Assembly: GCA_025094145.1 (NCBI GenBank) | Contig: JALLLS010000006.1 | Location: 744,001 to 808,000, forward strand | DNA from: Spinellus fusiger | Taxonomy: Eukaryota; Mucoromycota; Mucoromycetes; Mucorales; Phycomycetaceae | Reading direction: 5' to 3' | DNA: 64,000 nt | Shown: positions 1-11,399 of the stretch, in pieces | Layout of the letters: the number at the start of each line of letters is the position of its first letter | How positions within the stretch are numbered: the first letter of the stretch is position 1 | Translations under genes and position numbers: made by a program | Notes under the pieces: model-generated | Told to the model about the DNA's origin: nothing | Databases searched by the model: none | What the model saw: only the letters and a program-made list of their open reading frames with translations

Positions 1-1503
1 TGGCAGCAAAGATCAGGCCAGAGATCAACCTGACAAGGAACCCAGCTATGTCATTGCTATTGCGGCATTCCTTATACTCTAGGACATCTTGGAGAAGATC
101 ATTCTGTTGATGAGGTAAAATGAGATAAGCATTTCTAAAAAAACAAAAAGAGAAAACCCTTACAGGTCGAGCCCAGGTGGGGTCATTTTCCATATGGTCA
201 AGGCGTCTTTCAACTGCTTTCTTCAGACAACTGTGCAACTGTGCTTTGTGTCTGGCTACGTTCTTTGAGGTCTTTCCAACGTACCTAGTTTCACAGGTAA
301 TAAAATGAGCTATGGAGTCTATTGATCTATAGATGAAAGAACCTACCACATACGGAGTCTTTGGAGAGAGCCAAAGGGCTCTAACCATGGGTTGGGCTTC
401 AATTCACTGCCAACATCTATGACCATGTTCTTGAAGGAATCAACAAGAAGTTTATCTTCAGAAAGCTCCTCTCCAACTAAGATAGCAGCACTTGTTTTGG
501 CGACCATTGACTGCACCAATGGGTAGACATGGTCAAGCTCGGTGGTTTCTATACATAAGAGAGAGAGAGAGAAAGGGGGATCTTCTTTAGCTACTATGCT
601 CTTGTATTATTATTTTTCTCTTTATTCTTACCTGCATTTCCAAGCATGGCATAAGCACCATCCTTTAACTGTGTACAAGATGTGTGAATTCCAAAGTAAG
701 ATGCATTGGCTTTCTGCTAGCCTGTCTGATTTATTTCTACTTACAGCTTTTACAACACGACTAGTGTAGGCATTGAGGTTGGGTGTCAAGTGCTTTGTAA
801 TGATCTTGCGCACAAATTCAGCATCTTTTAAATCATCACCAGGTTCGAAACCTAACAATAGGATTACGTCGAATTTCTACAAAGGTTTCTTTTGATTAGA
901 TGTATGCCTATGGAATACTCTATCCTCCCAATGACAGATGAATTGCTTTCTCTTACCGTTTTTAAACCAAGGATAAAGTCGAAATTCTCGTTTAAAAGGA
1001 TCTCCTTTACTAAGGGGCCAGAAACAACGACGCTTTCCTATAGTCTGTGTCAATATTTTTTATATAAAAAGAGGATACCACATAATGGCTGTAGCAAGAT
1101 ATTTCTGACTTGTTATCACTTACTCCTCCCAACAAATGAGTACGGAAAACAGGGCCTAATTTACGATTCCATTTCTTGCAGAACTCAACAGGATTCTTGC
1201 GGTATTCAATATTGGAGCCAACAAAAGGGATAGTGTAGGGAACACACGGAATACCATAGGAAGACTAATAAATACAAAAGGGGGAGCAGTCATTGGATTA
1301 AGCAGACTGTCGACGGATCTGTTTGACCTTGGCTTTGTAAATCTTACCTCACGGTGTGTGTATTTGTTATAGCCAAACAGTGTGGCTAAACCAACCGCAG
1401 CAGAGATGCCAACAACACCATACTTTGTAGCCACCAGGTCTTTACATTGATCGAGTGTCTTTGTGTCGACTCGGTCAATGAATTCTTTTACATATTGCAA
1501 CAT
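1..1503 (-). CDS. cytochrome P450, N-terminal part (runs off the left edge)
   Basis: Haem-thiolate monooxygenase, probably ER-anchored; substrate unknown. Eight exons are readable on the reverse strand: 1503-1348, 1264-1124, 1037-957, 876-745, 668-632, 548-347, 284-164 and 103 to the edge. All join in frame at GT-AG introns, including a 37 nt mini-exon. Exon 1 starts MLQYVKEFIDRV and has a hydrophobic anchor (about residues 28-45). Exon 2 gives the P450 proline-rich hinge (VPYTIPFVGS) and the KKWNRKLGPVFRTHLLGG strand. Exon 6 contains SAAILVGEELSEDKLLVDSF, resembling fungal gibberellin-oxidase-type P450s. Exon 8 ends in the start of helix I (LISGLIFAA). The I-helix threonine, ExxR and haem-Cys regions lie outside the window. 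About 290 of the usual 500 or so residues are present and the reading frame is unbroken. The CYP family is not assignable from memory. Confidence 0.9.
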
Positions 1504-4500
1504 TGTTGATATAGATATAGAAAGAAAGAGTTGGGAGGTAGTTAGGGGGGGAAATAAACAAGTAGAGGATAGAGGATAGAGATAGAGAAAAAAAAAGAGA
1601 AAGACTCTTATAATATATGATAATCTTAGGCCAATTTACTTTGTTTTATACGAAGACTGTAAAAGTTTATACTAAAACTGTGTTGATAGACCGGTAAAAG
1701 GAATAGTCCGATAGATCGATTGGCTAGCACAGTAGATATGCACTGAGTATAGAAATAGAAATGAATGTAAATATAGAATAGGCAGGGAGAGAAGAGGCGG
1801 GAAAGCACATGCCATCACTTCATGGAGTGTGGGTACACCTGTTTTCTAACTGGTTTGGCTGCAACTGTAGCTATTCTATTTTCATCCTGTGTTCATCTCA
1901 TGTTGATTCCAATTTTGGTTGTGAATATTAACATGGCTAAACAGTCAAGCTACGATACAGTGCACAGAATGCCAATATCTACTAGTATTACTATAAATCC
2001 ATGTACTTCATCCAATGCCAAGGATAAAGAGTATCGGTGATTTCTTTGCATGTTCGGTTTGTTGGACCTTTATCAATGAATCCAAGGACTTTAATTTTTT
2101 TTCTCTTTTACAGTCATTTATAAGCATTGTTGAGTCAATCTATAGCCATTCCCAAAAGTATAGACTGATGCCGCAACTCAACAGAATGAAACGATCAATA
2201 CAGAAAAATTTACTTCACTGTAATGTAGTAGCACTAGATAAGAGATCGATGCATGTCATAATAAAAATGAAAAAGAAAAGCGATCTCTTGGAATAATATT
2301 GACGTGAGCTTAGAAAGTAAGAGACACTTCTTCATTTCTATCTTCCATGTTGGATGACTTGTGCTAATACTTGAGCTAAGAGTGTTTTATTATTGATTCT
2401 TATGCAAGACCACCTTCCATAGAAAAGAGCTGTCTTCTTTCTCTCTTCTTCCTTAAATGTAGGACAGGAGAAATCATGAGCAGAATTAGGACTCAGTCAT
2501 AAAACTGATACCTTTGCGCTCAACTTATGAACTACGAGACAGTCATTTGATAACTAAACTGAGTAATTATTTTTAAGGCGGATCAGAAAAAAGAATGGCT
2601 TGTAAGTTTGAGATAACACTGTCATTGTGTATGGGTTATATATCCTGCACACTTTGACGGAGTGAAAGATTTAAAAAAAGGTTTAAAAAATAAAGAAGGA
2701 ATAGTTATGATTAGAGACAGGTGTCAGATAAGAAACGTATATCGACTTTATATTGTCATTTCACATCAGCTAAGATGTAGGTTTCTCGCAGCACTATTAC
2801 ATAAAACAGAGGTTATGTATGTATTTATTAAAAGTGACTTCAATGGAACACTCATAAGCAATGAGTCCTCTACTAGAAATAGTACATAGAGAACCTATGT
2901 TTTTATTAAGCCACAGGAGTGATTAACTATAAAATTGTTCTCCGGTGGTTGTTTGCAAGATAATCATTCCCGGTAAATCATAATTTAAATTATTTCAGCA
3001 TGAATAATAATGGTCTACGAAACATGTCAACTGGATTTGAAAAAGAAAATCAATAATAATTATAGTAATAATGGTTGTAATATGAGATGTCAAGGAATAC
3101 AACAAGGAGTTAAGGTAGGAAGGGATTGGTTGAGTTAAGTTTTATTATGGCAAGAAGCAGTATAGTTTTCCCTTTATCACTGCATAAAGTATATAGCAAA
3201 TGGATCATAAAAGAGAGAGTGTGTAGCTGGTATTGTTTAATTAATTGGACAGCTGGGAGTTGCATTCACATATGTCATTCACTGGAATCATGATTTGCTT
3301 GTGTACTATTCCTGCAAATCATACGTCAAAATAAACACACTTCAAAGAATTGTTTTTTTTCATTTTTTTTTCATTTTCATTTTCATAATGACTCATAGTC
3401 AACTTTTTGTTCAATAACTTTGAGCCGTTCACCTTTTTCTTTTTAACAAATAACTCACGGATATGGTGTAATTAAACTGTTCTAGAGTTAACCGACCGGC
3501 AAAATAGATCGAGCCACCAATGGGAACATAAGGCCAAAAGGCACATGTACTATTAACCCCGCACTTGTAGGATGGAGCCAATAACTCAACTCTCAATAGT
3601 AAGATGGCTTTGATTGCCGGCTGTTCCATACTTCATGGATTGTGTAGACTGGGATCTAGCTTTTGGATCAGACCAAGAATATATCTCTCATTATTCTTTC
3701 CGAAAACCAGGTCAATTGTTCATTGAATCCAACAGTGAGATATTTAATAAATAAAAACCCACTTGTTTAAGTTCAGAGTTGATTGGCCTGGTTTTAAAAG
3801 GAGCATGTCTAGCTATTCTTAATGATACTCTTATTTCAACAAGTTTTTTTTCCCAAGCCCAGTTGATATAATAAACACAATCGTCATAATGTTTAATAAA
3901 CATGGTAGTCTTGTGTAAAATTGTTTATTGTTCATAGAGTCATAAATAACAATCAACAGAAATAATAAAAACATACCGAGACCTGACAGAGATTTTTGTT
4001 AATTCCTATGGTATAGTATATTATAATACTGCAATGGATGAAGAGATCATTTCATATAACAGAACAGCATTAAGTGATATATTTACAAATATGTACAAAC
4101 ACCAACCTGTGAAAAGTCTATTGCCCTGAACTTTGGTGAGGCTATTCAGAAAAGCATAGCCAACTGTTACACTAATTAGTTGTTTAAGGAGTGTGGAGAA
4201 ATCAGTGCGCGCCAAGGGACTTTTGATCTTTTAATAGAACAATTCGTCTGGGTCGTCCTCATAAAGGGTGGATTCCGTCAGCTAAGATTTCCGTGCCTCC
4301 TAGGAAGTTGTCTAAACTTTGAAAAGGCAACACCCAAAAATTTCTGGGATATATAAGAAAATATACTGAGAATAAAATTGCAATATTCTTATGATTGGCT
4401 AATATGTTTGAAAAGGGCTTTTTCGCTGTCTAAATGAGCTATTTCAAATTCTACTTGCCTATTTTAGCAATCACTATTGACTTTGCAATTGAAAAGTATA

Positions 4501-5393
4501 GAATTGGCTGTAAAGACAAGAAATAGAACCAGAATCCACTTAATATTACAACTTAGTCATTGCATTTATTGTTTAACATAATGTGTTAACTATAATCCCA
4601 CAGTATCTGCAGTATGAAACTACTTGAGAGAGATGTATTATAAAATACACTGAATTAACTCTAGTGATCATTATCCATAAAATAGAACTAATTTTACTTA
4701 AATTGAGAGAATTATAGTCATTCATTGACTCAATATTCATAATCACATCAACTGTCTCATTGTAACTGTTCTCAACAATAGTGCTTAATGAGAACAAGGT
4801 ATTGTTTCTAATACTGTCCTTTAGGTCCAAGGCAAATGGAGAGTGAATTGTTTGACTTGTGAGTTTTATGAGTGAAGACTAGTGAATACCCCATCAGAAT
4901 AGAGAAAGAAAGATTATTATTTGTTTTGATAATCCCCTCCTTTTATTGTTTCACACACTGCACATACAACTTAACACTCAAATACTCTTCAAGATGAGCA
5001 TAACTGAACAAGGGAATGTGCTATTACTAACACAGTGAAACAATAGAAGGAAGTGATGGACACTACCAAAGGCTGTTCTTGAGGTAGAAAGTTAAGCAGT
5101 GTCTTCATCTGGGCTTGAGCTCATTGTATTCCACAAGACACTCATTGCATTATTTATAAATAAAGACTCCTTTCAAGTCAGTCTTGGGTGGTCCTACACT
5201 GTCAATTGTGTCTTGAGAATCATCTTGAGCATAGTTATCTATCTCCCAAGGATAAAGCACAAGGCCTTTAGGGTGTGGATTCTATTGCTATGAAGGAATG
5301 TACTTGGGCATTAGCTATAGTCATGATATAGTATTATCTATACTATTACAATAAACAATATTATTCATAAACAATATATTCTATTGATAATAT
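1504..5393. other. AT-rich stretch with no recognisable gene
   Basis: Open frames here are short, lack any family motif and do not join through splice sites. Visible structure is limited to purine-rich runs near 1,517-1,610, T-rich runs at 3,350-3,385, and a small imperfect hairpin whose 16-base stems are 4,939-4,954 and 5,035-5,050. The hairpin could be a miniature inverted-repeat element. Confidence 0.5.
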
Positions 5394-5540
5394 ATGTCGT
5401 CTTTGGCTTTAACCAAAGGAAATCCGGACAGTTCAAAGAGTAAACAAAGTCTGATCTTTATTTATGGGTCTTTCACACTTCTTTTATACTTTTCTAATGA
5501 CTGATATCTAATAAAAGCTATGGAAAGTTCCCTCTTGATA
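5394..5540 (+). repeat. left terminal inverted repeat of the Fanzor element
   Basis: Pairs with 9,670-9,816 on the other strand. The identity is imperfect, with small indels. A related tail (AGTTAAACTATGTTG then CTTTTATACTTTTTCTAATGGC) also occurs internally at about 7,245-7,310. Confidence 0.65.
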
Positions 5541-5659
5541 GAGTATCATCCCTTAGATATACGCCTTGCTAACTCATCTTCTACCATATGGTCCCGTTTA
5601 GGCAGTTTGTGTTTCTATTGCCTGGGATGATCGATAGTTTTATTTATGGAATATGATTA

Positions 5660-5770
5660 TCCGACAATTTGCAAACCTTTGATTTTAAACACTGTTCCAT
5701 AAAAGATAATTTTTATTGTGACTTAAAAGAAAAGAGATATCACCGCTTAAAGGCCAGAAAATCTTTGGGT
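5660..5770 (+). repeat. fragment shared with the LTR-like repeat of the palindrome arms
   Basis: The block around GCAAACCTTTGATTTTAAA matches 55,148-55,250 (right arm) and its mirror in the left arm. Here it is in the opposite orientation to the rest of that repeat at 6,390-6,850, so the pieces have been rearranged. Confidence 0.6.
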
Positions 5771-5925
5771 GTGAATTCAGACTCTAGAACCGATACCTTG
5801 CTGCTGTTCTCAATTCTCATCCTATCCTGCTTTCACTTTGAGAAACAAGTGCTCAGCCGGGAAGGTCGTCTAGTTTTACTGTTATATGAATGCTAGTGAC
5901 ACACGCTATAAAGTGTCGGCCTATT

Positions 5926-6300
5926 CAATAAAGAATAAAGAATAAAGAATATAGAATAAAGAATATAGAATAAAGAATATAGAATAAAGAATATAGAATA
6001 AAGAATAAGAATAAAGAATAAGAATAAAGAATAAAGAATAAAGAATAAAGAATAAAGAATAAAGAATAAAGAATAAAGAATAAAGAATAAAGAATAAGAA
6101 TAAAGAATAAAGAATAAAGAATAAAGAATAAAGAATAAAGAATAAAGAATAAAGAATAAAGAATAAAGAATAAAGAATAAAGAATAAAGAATAAAGAATA
6201 AAGAATAAAGAATAAAGAATAAAGAATAAAGAATAAAGAATATAGAATAAAGAATAAAGAATAAAGAATAAAGAATATAGAATAAAGAATAAAGAATAAA
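5926..6300 (+). repeat. AATAAAG heptamer satellite
   Basis: About 375 bp of near-perfect 7-bp tandem units (AATAAAG, with interspersed AATATAG and a few 6-bp AATAAG units), roughly 53 copies. It lies inside the TIR-bounded element. Confidence 0.97.
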
Positions 6301-6389
6301 AAAGTTATCTGAATGGTTATCTATAGTTATCTAATTTTAATTCTAGCCTATCTAATGTGTTCCTTTTGCTTTGCTTTGTTTGCAATCAT

Positions 6390-6850
6390 CTCGTTTCAGA
6401 CTAAAAAACTACACCCCACAAAACTTACACACTCAAGGATTTCTTTGGTCTGTATATTTGGGCAAGGGGTACGTTCTTTAAGACTCGCAGGACCTCGGGG
6501 AAAGGCTAGCTGCTCTTGTATATGTAGGGGTTGGGTGAGATCTTGTGTGGTGTGTAGGGGGGACTTGGTTCTTATGGCTGCGGGGACTATGGTTGTAGCG
6601 GTCTGGAGGGGACACTCTGGGAGCAGATCTGGGGAGGAACGAAAGAACAGGTAACGGAGACTTCTTCTATGCACAGACCAACGAAACGGACAAACAAGGG
6701 AACAAACAGGAACAGAGCAAGAACCAACAAATTAACTTGACCTTGGGTGCAAACTACCCTACCTTAGGAATCCAGGTTTTTGTTTTTACTTCTTTTTTAT
6801 TAAAATATGCAATTGGCTATTATATATACTATTTTCTGAAACATTCCATT
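6390..6850 (-). repeat. LTR-like / 5'-region repeat R1
   Basis: Read on the reverse strand this has a TATA-like box, an AATAAA-like signal, a GGATTCC block, a GTTCTTGCTCTGTTCCTG stretch and then a short open frame (6,674-6,396). The same order and the same frame recur at 55,260-55,650 and in the left arm. It looks like a retroelement LTR plus leader, but no gag or pol domain is visible. A conserved block of about 60 bp at 6,890-6,960 also recurs at 45,770-45,830 and its mirror. Confidence 0.55.
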
Positions 6851-7371
6851 ACTGTAAATACTTTTAGCAACTTTATCATATCCCACTTCTTCCACAGCCG
6901 TCCATGCGAATAGGTGACGTCTATCCACCTATTCTACAGGTCTTTAATATCTTTTAATAGCCTTTCTAATATATAATAGTTTTGCTTTTTATAGACTATA
7001 TAAAGTGAGGCGTGAATCTGATACACGCCCAGAAAACTTTACGTAATTCTTTTTATAGCACTGATGATAAATTCATTGATAATTCACTATAGATTTCATA
7101 ACAGTCAGATAAAATAAACTTACATACTATTCGGGTGATGCTGTATGTATCATAATCAAAGCTACACTAAGGAAGTATTATCTCTTTCCCTGTGTCGTTT
7201 TTGATTTTTTAGGCCAAAAGTATACGGAACAGTAGAAAATATAGTTAAACTATGTTGTTTATTGATTGGAATGACTATGCCTTTTATACTTTTTCTAATG
7301 GCTTGTAGTTTCAGTAGTATACTACTAGATATTATAATATCCTTTTGCATGACAATCGAATAAGATACACC

Positions 7372-8607
7372 TTATATCACTTTTTTAGATAGTTTACCTG
7401 TAGCATGGGTTTCCGTCAGTTAGTCAACCGAGGCTCCAGCGACAACTGGGGAGGAGAAGGATGGAGATGATCCAGAAGGCTTGGTTCTTTTATTGGTTCT
7501 AGGTGTATCCTTGGAGTCATGCTTTCTTTTGTTCTATCTACAAAAGCGCTCTGGACGGGTGCCATTTTCCCTTTGAGACATTAGAATACGTCTAAAGTTC
7601 AATGTAGCAGCTAGATCACGATTCCAAAGCCTCAATGTCTTGTCTTTCATACAATTTTGGTTTGAACACCTATTTGAAGAGAGAAAGATGAGTTTCTTTT
7701 TTAATATAAAATTAAGAAGAAATGACCTGAGAAGACCATGACATTTAACTTTGGGCATTTTTGTTCGTTGATAGGGCCTGGGGTTCTTGACATGTTTAAA
7801 TGCTTCCAAAGGTGAGTACTTGCACTCAGGACACAGACTCGATGTTTTGAATTCATTGATAAGATAGAGTTTGAATCCTTCTTTCTTCAACATCCTCCGC
7901 ATGCCTTTTCCCTTTATTGGTTCATGGAACTTCATATTTGTGCTTGACCAGTCGCCCAAGATCAACACCGGATCTTCTCCAAACTTGACTCTCAAGTTTC
8001 GGGCTAGTCGTTTATCAGACTGCAATCTATTGATATGACTCGATAGCTTCATCTTTCGAAATGGCAGTAGCGATTGTTTCTTAATGGGAGAATTGGCACT
8101 TGAGGGGCCTTTTTCTTTGACACCACTGTCTTTTGTTTGCCCATCATCATCTTTCATTGTTTCATTGCCATAATACAATATCAAGTCCTCCGACACACTT
8201 GCTTTTGTTTGTATATAGTCAATGAATTCCTGTAGTTTTACTGTTGAAGCAGGAACTTGACTAAGTTTGTCTTCCAGTCTTTGGATGGATGGAGGCTTGA
8301 GGTTCTGTCGAAGCTTCTTGAAATGGGTTGACTTTGTTTCTTTGGCTCGTTGATTATGTGTATACCTGTAAGTGGATTTATTATCGGGTGTACTGTTTTC
8401 TTGCATGCAGAATAATAGGTCTCGACGACCCGGATCGATGAGTACACATCTGTCTTTTGTCTCTACTAATGCAGCTTGTATAATAATAATCGAAATACTA
8501 TGAACTATCGATATCCATTGATATTGGATAGTATCACCTTGGTATAGTATTAAATGATTTCTAATTCCCAAAATAGTAATGATTCTAATTATGGTAATGC
8601 GATTCAC
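7372..8607 (-). pseudogene. Fanzor (eukaryotic TnpB-like RNA-guided nuclease), C-terminal nuclease half, decayed
   Basis: Fanzors are eukaryotic relatives of TnpB that, as a family, cut DNA under RNA guidance. Seen here, numbering from the Met at 8607: RuvC-I Asp58 in VLIDPGRRDLLFC; a basic MKLSSHINRLQSDKR segment; GDWSS at 218-222; Glu252 in LINEFKTS; zinc-ribbon cysteines 259/262 (CPEC), 289, 314 and 319; RuvC-III Asp331 in WNRDLAATLNF. A 57-nt GT-AG intron at 7,726-7,670 is a multiple of three and has no stop; removing it brings the second cysteine pair together as CHGLLRCSNQNC. TAG at 7,534 truncates the frame. Downstream, the same frame continues as a basic Ser-rich tail with a TAA at 7,420 and a final stop at 7,372. 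The recognition and wedge N-terminal half is not readable upstream. It is probably inactive. Confidence 0.85.
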
Positions 8608-9669
8608 GACACCTGAAATAAGAGGAATTTCTCATATAAAAAGGAATGATATTTTATCAGTTGCACACGTAAATAGAATTGAAACTACAGACTTTTATAA
8701 AGATATTTCATCAGCAAAGGATAGTTTTTTTATTATTATTATTTATACAGACAAGTGATAATGATAATATACACTGCTCCATGACTAAAGATGATTCTCT
8801 CATAAGTTTTATAGAGTACTTGTGTTTAAGAACCATTCTTTGTATTCAGCCTGATATTTCTAAAGGTCAGCCCTCGAGGAATCTTAAGCAAGAATAGAAA
8901 ACCATTGTATATTTGAACACAAGTATGTTTAAAGTTTTACAATTTACCAGAAATCTATTGAGGCTGAGTATGGCTTTATTATTTATTCAAGCACCTATTT
9001 TCTACAAGTGAATATAACACTTTATTTTTTAGTAAAATGACCTGGACCAAACCTAAAACGAGTGTTCTTGAAACTATACTTGGCAAAATAAATGGCTAAG
9101 TGTGTGGTGTGTTACAGATTTTTCCATTCTCAATAGGTCACCACTGAAAACGATGGTTGCTTTGAAGGTTTCGATTGGATAATTTGTAGATTTCAAGCAA
9201 TTACTTTACGGAAACTAAAGCGACCATCATTGAGAATGGAAAAACTGGATTAGTAAAAAACACCATGACAGGCAGGCAGGTTACTACAATTCAAAACTAC
9301 AATGTTTCTAAGGGTTTTATTTTTATTTTTATTTAAAATAATGTCTTGAAGGAAAAGTGTTCAGTCTTCTTTTTTTTCTGGAGTCTTATATCACTTTTTC
9401 TTTTCTTTTCTTTTCTTAAAGAAAAATAGGAATAATAAAGACATTAGATAAAAACTTGGAAATACTGTCAAATTCCTTAAATCATCTGCATTTATTATAA
9501 ACATGAATTGGAAACACCAAAATGTCATGGATGTCGTAAGACTATTTCCAAAAATGGATGTTCTCCATTTGTGTCGCAGAACAACCAAAAGAGAAAGGTT
9601 TCTACATGTGCCAGGGACGCCCAAGCAATATAACGCATTATATCATTGACACTTGCATTATACTATCAA
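8608..9669. other. non-coding or decayed part of the Fanzor element
   Basis: The N-terminal half of the Fanzor gene would be expected here, but no frame on the reverse strand gives convincing homology. An inverted repeat (9,116-9,136 with 9,229-9,246, CCATTCTCAAT core) encloses about 90 bp and may be a small nested element. Confidence 0.4.
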
Positions 9670-9816
9670 ACGTATACCTCATATCATAGTTTATAGCAGT
9701 AGAATATCAGTATAAAATAAGTATAAAAGAGGTATACAATTGAATGAATAAAGAGCAGAGTTTAACCACACGTTAACTGACCGGATTCCTTTGATATCTA
9801 AGATCAAAGACGACAT
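9670..9816 (-). repeat. right terminal inverted repeat of the Fanzor element
   Basis: Inverted partner of 5,394-5,540; it contains GTATAAAAGAGG and GAATAAAGAGCAG and ends with GACGACAT. Confidence 0.65.
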
Positions 9817-10149
9817 GGATTCAAATATAGAGCTAATCTAATATTAATAGTGTTTTGGTGCACGTACTTATTGTCAGGTCACTGAGCACTTTTTTCTATT
9901 GTAAATAGTTTCTAAACTCACAAATCAAAAAAAGTTTTAAAGGTAGAATCATTAGAATTTTTAGGTAAAATAAGTTGAGAAAAAAGAACTATTGAATATC
10001 AGAATAATAAGTCATACAATGTTAATTAGTATACGAATTTATACAATTTTAAACATGATTCTTCTTTTTACCACAGAATCACATCCCATTAAGCAATATC
10101 AAATGTCAAACGCAGAATCCTCAACTAGAAACTCAATAGTTTATGAATA
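9817..10149. other. no gene seen
   Basis: AT-rich interval between the Fanzor element and a Tc1 relic. No coding or repeat structure is recognised; it may include the lost end of the Tc1 relic. Confidence 0.4.
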
Positions 10150-10649
10150 AGCTTGAAGAAAGAGAGTAATGGGGTGTTTGTTGGCTTTAAAAAAAGAAAA
10201 TTACTCCATGGGTAGCATTTCAAAGGTCGTTGGCATTAGCAAGACTACTGATAAACCTGTACCAAAGCCTTGTTCTGATGCACCCAAAAAAATTAATGAG
10301 AAAGAGGATAAGGACTTGATATTCCAAGAAGATGGGGCTAGTTGCCATACAGGTGGCTATACAATATGATGGAAAAACACACATGTAGTTGGGCATTTTG
10401 ATTACTGGTCTACCCCAAGTTCTGATCTCAACCCCATTGAACATCTCCATTAAACATCTCTGGAGTTGTCTTGATAAGCTTATCAATGATAAGAGGGATG
10501 GCATTAAAAATATCGATGAGTTCAAGATAGCTTTAAAAGAAGCTCGGAGAGATATCCACATTGATATTGCCAAAAAAAAATTAGTGGGCTCAATGAAGGA
10601 TTGCTGCCAGGCAGTCATTGATGCCAAAGGAGGCCATACGAAACATTAA
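10150..10649 (+). pseudogene. Tc1/mariner-like transposase relic, internally deleted
   Basis: The first part (from 10,169) reads as a helix-turn-helix start, LALKKENYSMGSISKVVGIS. It is joined at about 10,255 to the catalytic region: LIFQEDGASCHTG (second catalytic Asp), SSDLNPIEH with the third acidic residue, then a normal Tc1-like C-terminus ending GGHTKH. The DNA-binding second half and the first catalytic Asp are deleted, and frameshifts and a stop interrupt the remainder. It is non-functional. Confidence 0.8.
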
Positions 10650-11261
10650 TTATACTATTGTTTTTCTATTTTCAATAAATAAAGATATTGAACGTTGGTA
10701 TGCTTAAGTGTAAAGCCTCTATATCAAATATGAAGTGTTTTATTTAATGTTGAATATATCCTAAATGGATTGTCCTAATGTTTCTATTCAAAAGTATTAA
10801 ATTCAATTGCGTGTGGCTGTAGTTCTGATAGACATGTAAATGTTAGCTGATAGAGAAAACATTAAAAAGGTATATCATAAAAATAAGTAGCAATTTCAAA
10901 CAGTTATTAGTTAGCTAAAGAAGTGTTCTGGATGCTGGAATGGCATGGATGTATTTTCAAGTTCTAGTGCAAATGTAAAAAGTATTTAGACTGTTCTTGA
11001 GTACAGTTGAGTTCTCTAAAGTGTTAATTAATCATCAGTCTAAATAATACAGGCTATCTAATATGAATATTTAATTATACACATTTACATTTAACACCTG
11101 TTAAAAATAGAGAGTATCAAACTATAACCTTGCGCTTTTATTAATCATGTGGGAGCACATCTGATGAGTTGATTTAAGAATTTTATGACATACACTTGGA
11201 TCTATCACCCAGAGCATCTGGAAATATTAAAGTTTATTGTATAAAAATAGAATAGATAAGT
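10650..11261. other. no gene seen
   Basis: AT-rich interval between the Tc1 relic and the P450 exon relic. It could hold the 3' flank of the ancestral P450, but nothing recognisable remains. Confidence 0.4.
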
Positions 11262-11399
11262 TTAAAGAAGCTTATCAGGGCGTTCAACAAAGCGTACTTT
11301 GTAAGGTTTGGGCATAATAACTAATCCACCATCAATAAAACTCTCAATATCAGCATACACGGGTTTGCCATTAGAGTCAAGGGCTGGTTCAATAGTACA
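11262..11399 (-). pseudogene. last exon of a cytochrome P450, cut by a LINE
   Basis: The frame reads TIEPALDSNGKPVYADIES, then IDGGLVIMPKPYKVRF and ends VERPDKLL plus stop. This closely parallels the last exon of the complete P450s at 41,227-43,303 and 56,316-58,393 (TIEPALDSSGSPVYGDIES, ending IERPDRLL). Upstream, homology stops at a GTACA where a LINE 3' end begins. No other P450 exon is found on the far side of the LINE, so this is a one-exon remnant. Confidence 0.85.

Larger units (their letters stand above)
5394..9816 (-). mobile_element. Fanzor-bearing element with imperfect terminal inverted repeats
   Basis: The two ends start with the same ATGTCGTCTTTG on opposite strands. They remain alignable for about 140-150 bp, sharing AAAGGAAATCCGG/AAAGGAATCCGG, a CTTTATT block and CTTTTATAC. 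Between them lie, from left to right, a heptamer satellite, a long-terminal-repeat-like segment on the reverse strand, and the Fanzor pseudogene on the reverse strand. No transposase was found inside. The element is therefore non-autonomous or has lost its mobility gene. Flanking target duplications are not clear, so the exact end bases are approximate. The TIRs each carry a TATA-like box and an AATAAA-like motif, so an LTR or DIRS-type origin of the ends cannot be excluded. Confidence 0.6.

Noticed and set aside
4021..4330. Possible Tc1-like helix-turn-helix relic on the reverse strand (GRPRRIVLLKDQKSL)
   Set aside because: Only a GRP motif and a few residues fit; no catalytic region or terminal repeats nearby.
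5926..6300. Telomere-like repeat
   Set aside because: The unit AATAAAG has no G-rich strand of telomeric type and lies inside an element.
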